Shown here piece by piece: positions 13,559 to 18,020 of a stretch of DNA of 18,020 nucleotides. Below the pieces are notes generated by a model. That model was not told where the DNA came from and ran no database searches. It saw only the letters and a program-made list of their open reading frames with translations. Location of the stretch: NCBI GenBank assembly GCA_964415245.1, contig CAYQAJ010000088.1:1-18020 (forward strand). Direction: 5' to 3'. This DNA is from CAYQAJ01 sp964415245 (lineage in GTDB: Bacteria > Planctomycetota > Planctomycetia > Pirellulales > Pirellulaceae). A program made the translations under genes and the position numbers. Numbering within the stretch: the first letter of the stretch is position 1; each line of letters opens with the position of its first letter.

Positions 13559-14199
13559 CATGGCCGGCGGAGATCTACCGCTTCCCAGCTTCCGCCGCGA
13601 AGGTTGACGCCTGTAACACTTGGCAAGCGCCGCGCGGCCCGCTCGAAGTGGGCATCGACGTAGCCCGCTTCGACCGCGCGGCGGCGCGTCGCTTCCGCCG
13701 GCGGGTCGGCCGATTTGAGCAGCACGAGCGGCACCGGACCAAGCAGCTCCGCGATCCGGGCCGCGATGGAGTCGCTCGTCACGATGGCGCCCTTCGGCAG
13801 GTGCTCGCCGGGCAACTGCGATTCGCTATCGCGGAGAAAGCTTGCGGCATCAAATACGACGATTCTTCGGCCTTCGTCAATTGGCCCGCTCTCCGTCTGC
13901 CCTAGCGCATCGAATTCATGCAGCAGCGGCACGTCGCCCAGAAGCGAAGCGAGCAATCTGGCCGTCACGCTCATGGCGGCGATGCACAGCCAATGAGTCG
14001 TCTCCTCGCTCAGGTCGAAGTGGGCCTCGGCCTCCTGCACGCAGCGCACGAGCTTCCCCCCGCCGGCCAGAAATACGAAGTGCCCGGGCGGCTGTTGGCC
14101 CAGCCACTCACCGAGTGCCGGCACCAGATCGGCGTATTCCAGCAGGCTGCCGCCCACCTTGATGACGCGCACCGGATCGCGCGGCGTGCCCGAGTCCAT
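13558..14199 (-). CDS. Amino-acid-kinase-fold protein, MfnE-like
   Basis: The protein has 213 aa from the ATG at 14199, 36 bp after the MfnF-like gene. The amino acid kinase fold is shown by VIKVGGSLLE (12-21, with Lys14 and the Gly pair for phosphate binding), FLAGGGKLVR (43-52) and the C-terminal nucleotide segment VTSDSIAARIAELL followed by LVLLKSAD. In archaeal methanofuran synthesis a small kinase of this fold (MfnE) phosphorylates the aminomethyl-furan-methanol phosphate to a diphosphate, which activates it for coupling. Related genes sit in bacterial H4MPT/methylofuran clusters. Position beside MfnF- and MfnD-like genes is the main reason for this call; on sequence alone it could be an aspartokinase/uridylate-kinase-like enzyme of other function. 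It is the last gene of the three-gene unit. Confidence 0.78.
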   Translation of the reverse strand: MDSGTPRDPVRVIKVGGSLLEYADLVPALGEWLGQQPPGHFVFLAGGGKLVRCVQEAEAHFDLSEETTHWLCIAAMSVTARLLASLLGDVPLLHEFDALGQTESGPIDEGRRIVVFDAASFLRDSESQLPGEHLPKGAIVTSDSIAARIAELLGPVPLVLLKSADPPAEATRRRAVEAGYVDAHFERAARRLPSVTGVNLRGGSWEAVDLRRP

Positions 14200-14235
14200 G
14201 TTGCGCGTCCCTGTCGATGGCGCCGCGAGTCGTTG

Positions 14236-15249
14236 TCACGGCCCCGACGCCTCGAGCGCCAGCACGGCCAAAGCATGCGCGGTGAGGCAGCGGTTCACGT
14301 CGGCCCCCAACTTCTCGCCCAGCAAAACGATCAGGGGCAACGCGGCATCCTGCTCGATCGCCCGCTGTGCCACCGCCGCGCCGTGCCCCGACAGGAGATA
14401 CACCTCCGGCTGCACTGGCATTCGCGAAACTACCTGCCGCACTCCCTCGGCGACCTTGGCCGATTGCGCTCGGGCCACGGCGTCAGCCACCGCGCGTGCA
14501 TCGTCGGCGGTGAAGCGGTCGGCCGGTGCGCTCAGCATCCGCGCGAGGCGACGCACGGCGTGCTCGCGGGTGGCGGGGCGGTGATCGGCGGTGTGGTTGT
14601 CGGCCGGGTGCTCGGCTAGTTCGCCCAGAATGAGATACACGTCGCGCGTGGTGGCGAACACCTCTTGTGCCACCGGACATTCGCGCTGCCGGTAGGGCAC
14701 CTTGTCGACCAGGGCGCAGATCGGGCTGCGCTCGACGCCCGTGTATATCAGCTCGCCCGACATCATGCGGTCGAGGTCGGTGGTGTTGTGAGTAGCCGGC
14801 TTGCCGTCTACCAGCGGAACGATATCGCACGTAGTCGAACCGATGTCGACCAACAGGGCGCCGCCGCGCTTCGCGTAGCGACCGGCAAACTCCGCCAGGG
14901 CGCGCCAGTTGGCTGCCGCTGCCAACAGCGGGTATCTCTCGGCGACCTGCGGCGTGACCATCCGCCCGTCGCAAAGGTAGACCCGCGTGTGCCGGCCATC
15001 GGACGCTTCTCGCACCGCCTCGAGAATGAATCGCACCCCCGACTCTTTGGTCTCGAAGCAATCGGCCAGCTCGCCGGTCATCGTCACGGCCAGGTGATCG
15101 CACGCCGGCGCTTCGGCGATCAGGCGGCGGAGCTCCTGAGCCAGGCGGTGCGACTCCCGCCACAGGGCAAAAGGGTGTGCGTCCGCGAACCCGCGGCCAT
15201 CGGCCATCTTCAAATTGGCGCCACCAATATCGAGCGCGAGCCAGTCCAT
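14236..15249 (-). CDS. H4MPT-linked C1-transfer protein, MfnF-like (hydantoinase/ASKHA fold)
   Basis: The protein has 337 aa from the ATG at 15249, 22 bp after the ATP-grasp gene. Two ASKHA/hydantoinase-A phosphate-binding motifs are visible, LALDIGGANLK (4-14) and LLVDIGSTTCDIVPL. The family blocks VTMTGELADCFETKESGV and DRMMSGELIYTGVERSP are also present; these match the TIGR03123 'probable H4MPT-linked C1 transfer pathway' family as I remember it. In methanogens the homologue MfnF joins the activated furan to the phenol of the tyramine-glutamate unit, releasing diphosphate. In methylotrophic bacteria and some planctomycetes the gene travels with other formaldehyde-oxidation genes. No signal peptide, so cytoplasmic. 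The length is normal for the family. Confidence 0.88.
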   Translation of the reverse strand: MDWLALDIGGANLKMADGRGFADAHPFALWRESHRLAQELRRLIAEAPACDHLAVTMTGELADCFETKESGVRFILEAVREASDGRHTRVYLCDGRMVTPQVAERYPLLAAAANWRALAEFAGRYAKRGGALLVDIGSTTCDIVPLVDGKPATHNTTDLDRMMSGELIYTGVERSPICALVDKVPYRQRECPVAQEVFATTRDVYLILGELAEHPADNHTADHRPATREHAVRRLARMLSAPADRFTADDARAVADAVARAQSAKVAEGVRQVVSRMPVQPEVYLLSGHGAAVAQRAIEQDAALPLIVLLGEKLGADVNRCLTAHALAVLALEASGP

Positions 15250-15271
15250 TTGCGCACCTGCCGGAGTTTGC

Positions 15272-16378
15272 TTACGGAATTGTCGCGCCCACGCGCACGG
15301 TTCCGTCGGACGTGAATTCTAGCGGGTCGCCGCCAAAGGACAAATCGGCCTCGCAACCTTGTGCCACGTCAAACATGGCTTGGGCAAGGTTTCGCTGGCA
15401 GCTTGCCCGCAGCCCCACGTACGAAGTCGTGAGCCGCGGATTGACCTCGATCACCACGTCGTCGCCACCGTCGGTGCGTGCTCCCAACACCAGGTCAACC
15501 CCCACGTAGCCGATCGCGGGAGGCAATGTTCGCACGGTCGAAAGGGCCAATTCGCGGGCGCGACGGTTCAGGCTCTCTTCCAGCGGCAGTCGGCCACCGA
15601 GATAGCGGAAGCGGCCATCATTGCTGAGAACCTGCCGGCAGGCGGGTAGCGCGACGTGCTCGCGTGGGCCGCACAGGATTGCCACGCTGGCCGGCGTGCC
15701 CTCACAGAAGCGCTCGAGGCGGCATTCGGCAATCGAGTCACCGCTCAAGTCACGCAATTGGGCTTCGCGTATTTCGTCAATTACAGGATCGCGCGGTCCC
15801 CGCACCAGCCGCACGCCCTGCGAACCGGCCCCCAGGCGCGGCTTGATAACGGCCGGATATTCGAAGTCGGCGGGCAGTTGCTGGCCCGGGCGCAATACGA
15901 TCCCGTGCGGCGCTGGCACACCCGCGGAAGCCAAGAGTTCGGCCATGCGGTGCTTGTCGCCGGCAATCTCGATCAAGGCAGAACAGGGGGAGAGCAATCG
16001 AGCGCCGGCCTGCTCGACCCACCGGCATCTTGCCAACAGCGCGCCGTCGCACTCGGGCGCAATGAGCACGGTCCAGTCGGCCAATTGCGCCTGTTCGATC
16101 AGCAGTCGCCGTTCGTCGGCCGCACCGGCCACGTTGTGAACTCGACAACCCGGTAATTGAAACTCGGACAAGCGCGCGTCGCGCAGCGCGACGACGTCGA
16201 CTCCATCCATCCGCCCAAAGTCGGCCGCCAGCGCCCGGATCATCGCCGCGCCTTCGACAAGTAGGGATCCATCGGGCGGCGCGGAGTTTATGCCACTGGT
16301 GGACCCGCTGGCGCCGCTCCAGGTGCCCCCGCCCGCCACGTATTCGTAGAGGAATACTCTGAGCACGCGGTGACTCAT
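15272..16378 (-). CDS. ATP-grasp ligase, MfnD-like (tyramine-glutamate ligase family)
   Basis: The protein has 368 aa from the ATG at 16378. The N-terminus VFLYEYVAGGG (8-18) and the SLLVEGAAMIRAL block are characteristic of ATP-grasp proteins in methanofuran/H4MPT gene clusters. The ATP-grasp core follows with AGDKHRMAELLASAGVPAP, the nucleotide-binding VIKPRLGAGSQGV and the metal site EVNPRLTTSYVG, whose Glu and Asn bind magnesium. The known archaeal enzyme MfnD adds glutamate to tyramine (or to the growing glutamate tail) using ATP. A related cofactor, methylofuran, is made by some bacteria. It is first in the minus-strand unit and its upstream region is shared with the divergent toxin-antitoxin operon. 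The exact substrate cannot be read from sequence. Confidence 0.85.
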   Translation of the reverse strand: MSHRVLRVFLYEYVAGGGTWSGASGSTSGINSAPPDGSLLVEGAAMIRALAADFGRMDGVDVVALRDARLSEFQLPGCRVHNVAGAADERRLLIEQAQLADWTVLIAPECDGALLARCRWVEQAGARLLSPCSALIEIAGDKHRMAELLASAGVPAPHGIVLRPGQQLPADFEYPAVIKPRLGAGSQGVRLVRGPRDPVIDEIREAQLRDLSGDSIAECRLERFCEGTPASVAILCGPREHVALPACRQVLSNDGRFRYLGGRLPLEESLNRRARELALSTVRTLPPAIGYVGVDLVLGARTDGGDDVVIEVNPRLTTSYVGLRASCQRNLAQAMFDVAQGCEADLSFGGDPLEFTSDGTVRVGATIP

Positions 16379-16385
16379 GCTTTCT

Positions 16386-16434
16386 CAAGCAGACGCTTGC
16401 CAACTTGCGCTACTCGCCACACTTCAGAAAGTGT
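16386..16434. promoter_or_regulatory. Putative operator sites in the divergent mfnD-like / toxin-antitoxin promoter region
   Basis: Two small inverted repeats lie in the 105-bp divergent gap: CAAGC-AGAC-GCTTG (16386-16399) and ACACTT-CAGA-AAGTGT (16419-16434). Toxin-antitoxin operons are commonly autoregulated through such sites, and the second lies 49 bp before the antitoxin ATG. No strong -35/-10 pair was identified. Confidence 0.35.
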
Positions 16435-16471
16435 AAGCTGAGAAGTTACCATGACCTAAGCCTGCACGGAG

Positions 16472-16476
16472 AGGAG
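16472..16476 (+). promoter_or_regulatory. Ribosome binding site of the DUF433 gene
   Basis: AGGAG lies 7 nt before the ATG at 16484, the best Shine-Dalgarno match in the window; strong translation of an antitoxin relative to its toxin is expected. Confidence 0.65.
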
Positions 16477-16483
16477 CAACACA

Positions 16484-16714
16484 ATGAAACTGACCCGAAT
16501 CACCGTGAATTCCAATCAGATGGGTGGGGCCCCATGTATCCGGGGGCTGAGGATTCCTGTCGCTACGGTCGTGGGAATGGTCGCCGAGGGGATGACCACT
16601 GAGGAAATCCTGAAGGCGTACCCCGATCTTGAAGCCGACGATATCCGCGAAGCATTAGCCTATGCTGCCGAAGCAGTGCGTGAGCGTGAGCTGCCGCTGG
16701 TGACCGGCCAATGA
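16484..16714 (+). CDS. DUF433-family antitoxin
   Basis: The protein has 76 aa from the ATG at 16484. The sequence pattern MGGAPCIRGLRIPVATVVGMVAEGMTTEEILKAYPDLEADDIREAL is the full DUF433 domain: a small winged helix-turn-helix-like fold with the conserved G-x-P-x-I-x-G-x-R-I-x-V block (14-26) and YPDL. DUF433 proteins pair with DUF5615 proteins and are regarded as the antitoxin, probably binding both the toxin and their own promoter. The gene overlaps the next one by 4 bp (ATGA), the standard toxin-antitoxin arrangement. It is divergent from the methylofuran-like cluster. Confidence 0.9.
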   Translation: MKLTRITVNSNQMGGAPCIRGLRIPVATVVGMVAEGMTTEEILKAYPDLEADDIREALAYAAEAVRERELPLVTGQ

Positions 16715-17088
16715 AGTGGCTCATTGACAACGCACTGTCGCCAGTCGTGGCGGACGGGTTGCGGTCCGCGGGACACGACGCCGCGCACGTACGAGATTAC
16801 GGGCTGGAGGCGGCGGACGACAGCATCATTCTTGACCGGGCGTCGTTGGAAGATCGCGTAATCGTATCTGCTGACACGGATTTTGGCACCTTGCTGGCCC
16901 AACGAATGCAAACGAAGCCGTCCTTCGTGCTGTTTCGTGGTGCCACGCCACGACGCCCCGACGATCAAGTCGTACTGCTTCTTGCGAATCTGCCGAGAAT
17001 CGAGGAAGACTTGAAGACAGGAGCCGTCGTCGTTTTTGAGCCAGGCCGATTGCGAATCCGCTCCCTTCCTATCCTGCCAACCTCGTAG
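16711..17088 (+). CDS. DUF5615 PIN-like putative toxin
   Basis: The protein has 125 aa from the ATG at 16711. It matches the DUF5615 'PIN-like' pattern: an N-terminal LIDNALSP with Asp6, the GHDAAHVRDYGL segment, ADDSIILDRA, and VSADTDFGTLLA with Asp55 and Asp57, then a short strand-rich tail. These acidic positions would form the metal site of a PIN-type ribonuclease; activity is inferred from fold, not shown. It is translationally coupled to the DUF433 gene. It ends 45 bp before the converging MIP18-family gene. The last residues (about 110-125) are Arg/Pro-rich and may be unstructured. Confidence 0.88.
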   Translation: MKWLIDNALSPVVADGLRSAGHDAAHVRDYGLEAADDSIILDRASLEDRVIVSADTDFGTLLAQRMQTKPSFVLFRGATPRRPDDQVVLLLANLPRIEEDLKTGAVVVFEPGRLRIRSLPILPTS

Positions 17089-17133
17089 GATCTTCTCTTC
17101 ACTCGGTGCCCGCCGATATGACGCCCGAGTCGG

Positions 17134-17451
17134 CTAAAAGATCCCCAACTGGTCGCGGGCGTCGTCGGTCATGCGGTCGGGGGTCCAAGGGGGATCGAGC
17201 ACGACCTTCACCTCGACGTCGCCCACCCCTTCGAGCTGCCCCACCGCTTGCTTGCTCTGTGCGACGAGCTGCGGACCGGCGGGGCACATGGGGCTGGTGA
17301 GGCCCATGTCGATGCTCACTTTGGTCGCGCCTACTTCGTCCTCGGCCAGGTTAACCACATAGATCAACCCCAGGTCGACGATGTTGACGAACAACTCGGG
17401 GTCAACGACCTGCTTCAGCGTCTCGCGGACAAGGTCTTCGCTCACGGTCAT
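17134..17451 (-). CDS. MIP18/DUF59-family iron-sulfur assembly protein, SufT-like
   Basis: The protein has 105 aa from the ATG at 17451; GAGGA on the minus strand lies about 8 nt upstream. The domain fills the whole protein: VDPELFVNIVDLGLIY (16-31), with the DPE motif typical of the family, and LTSPMCPAGPQL (51-62), where Cys56 is the conserved reactive cysteine. Members help to mature or target Fe-S proteins (SufT in bacteria, MIP18 in eukaryotes) and one branch belongs to phenylacetate oxygenase. The neighbouring Rieske gene fits the Fe-S assembly branch. Both read leftward, so they may be the tail of a suf-type operon whose main genes lie to the right of the window; that is inference. A REP element separates the two genes. 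Confidence 0.87.
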   Translation of the reverse strand: MTVSEDLVRETLKQVVDPELFVNIVDLGLIYVVNLAEDEVGATKVSIDMGLTSPMCPAGPQLVAQSKQAVGQLEGVGDVEVKVVLDPPWTPDRMTDDARDQLGIF

Positions 17452-17475
17452 ATCGCAGTTCCTCTACATTACTTA

Positions 17476-17571
17476 GCTGATCCCAAAACCGTCGGGGACT
17501 GGCTCATTTTGCGGAGTCCTCGGAGCAAAATGTGCCTGTCCCCTTCTCTGGAGGACGGTTTTGGGATCAGC
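17476..17571. mobile_element. REP-like element with 18-bp perfect inverted ends
   Basis: Arms GCTGATCCCAAAACCGTC (17476-17493) and GACGGTTTTGGGATCAGC (17554-17571) are perfect reverse complements. The core between them has GGGGACTGGCTCATTTTGC, GGAGTCCTCGGA and GCAAAATGTGCCTGTCCCC, which fold back on each other. It lies between the Rieske and MIP18 genes, starting 2 bp after the Rieske stop. The core matches the element at 4655-4822 in the same orientation, but the outer arms are different. Confidence 0.78.
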
Positions 17572-17573
17572 CG

Positions 17574-17891
17574 TCAAACATCGTTGATCCGCACGTAAAC
17601 GTCGCCCCCCTCGACCTTCACCTCGTGACTTACCGTGTCTTCGGTGGCCGGCATGGTGAGGGCCTTGCCGCTGCGGATGTCGAACTGCGCCCCATGCCGC
17701 GGACAGGCGATGCGGTGATCGGCCAAGTCGCCCTCGCTCAATGGCCCGCCGTCGTGCGTGCACACGTCGTCGATAGCGTAGAACGAGCCGCCCACGTGGA
17801 ACAGCACGACCAGTCGATCGTCGACCTCGATCAGCCGTTTGCCGGGATCGGGAATGTCGGAAACGGAGGCGACTTTCACAAAGTCGGACAT
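17574..17891 (-). CDS. Rieske [2Fe-2S] ferredoxin (NirD / dioxygenase-ferredoxin type)
   Basis: The protein has 105 aa from the ATG at 17891. The cluster ligands are complete: Cys44-x-His46 (CTH) and Cys63-x-x-His66 (CPRH), separated by the usual loop GGPLSEGDLADHR. Short, soluble Rieske proteins of this type pass single electrons to oxygenases or nitrite reductase, and also occur within suf clusters where their role is unclear. No signal peptide or membrane anchor is present. It is preceded by no evident ribosome site, and is bracketed by REP-like elements in inverted orientation (17476-17571 and 17938-18020), leaving only 2 bp to the left one and 46 bp to the right one. Confidence 0.93.
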   Translation of the reverse strand: MSDFVKVASVSDIPDPGKRLIEVDDRLVVLFHVGGSFYAIDDVCTHDGGPLSEGDLADHRIACPRHGAQFDIRSGKALTMPATEDTVSHEVKVEGGDVYVRINDV

Positions 17892-17937
17892 GGTGGAAAT
17901 ACCAATCTCGGACCGCTCTTGTCGCTCTCGATGCCGA

Positions 17938-18020
17938 TGTCAAAACCGTGCGGAGAAGGGGACAGGCACATTTTGCTCCGAGGACTCCTCAAAATGAGCC
18001 AGTCCCCCACGGTTTTGGCA
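17938..18020. mobile_element. REP-like element, opposite orientation, at the window edge
   Basis: Arms TGTCAAAACCGTG (17938-17950) and CACGGTTTTGGCA (18008-18020) pair over 12 of 13 positions and may extend beyond the window. The core GGGGACAGGCACATTTTGC ... AAAATGAGCCAGTCCCC is the reverse complement of the core at 17494-17549. It lies just upstream of the Rieske gene start. Confidence 0.75.

Overview
The window looks like a piece of chromosome from a high-GC planctomycete, most likely of the Pirellulales group. The evidence is the combination of a DUF1598 protein (a family I know only from planctomycetes), a Tat-exported Gfo/Idh/MocA oxidoreductase coupled to a DoxX-type membrane protein, an FHA-GAF-sigma54 activator, a soluble Hanks-type kinase, and a three-gene block of the methanofuran/methylofuran (H4MPT-linked C1) pathway. 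Assignments rest on reading motifs by eye; no database search was run.

Layout. 1-667 (minus) is the 5' part of an unrecognised gene that starts with GTG and runs off the left edge. 752-3489 (minus) is a two-gene operon: DoxX-like membrane protein, then a Tat-signal oxidoreductase joined to it by an ATGA overlap. Divergent from it, 3681-4658 (plus) encodes a D-2-hydroxyacid dehydrogenase whose stop codon lies in a CTAG that borders a REP/MITE-like element (4655-4822). A soluble Ser/Thr kinase follows (5188-6315, plus). It converges, across a double hairpin, on a second Gfo/Idh/MocA protein (6438-7454, minus) that lacks the usual EKP lysine. After about 520 bp of non-coding DNA come an exported thioredoxin-fold protein (7977-8402) and a TIGR04283-type glycosyltransferase (8586-9266), separated by several small repeats. 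The sigma54 activator (9368-11389, minus) and the DUF1598 gene (12090-13469, plus) diverge across a 700-bp gene-free stretch.

The most coherent system is 13558-16378 (minus). ATP-grasp ligase (MfnD-like), hydantoinase/ASKHA-like protein (MfnF-like) and amino-acid-kinase-fold protein (MfnE-like) lie head to tail with gaps of only 22 and 36 bp. Together they resemble the late steps of methanofuran-type cofactor synthesis. Divergent from this block is a DUF433/DUF5615 toxin-antitoxin pair with an ATGA overlap (16484-17088). At the right end are two iron-sulfur-related genes on the minus strand, a MIP18/SufT-like protein (17134-17451) and a Rieske ferredoxin (17574-17891). The Rieske gene is bracketed by two REP elements in opposite orientation.

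The mobile or repeat theme is a REP-like hairpin whose core is shared by three loci (about 4669-4796, 17494-17549 and 17951-18007). Its outer stems differ in sequence from copy to copy, yet each remains self-complementary. I saw no rRNA, tRNA, CRISPR array, integrase or transposase gene.
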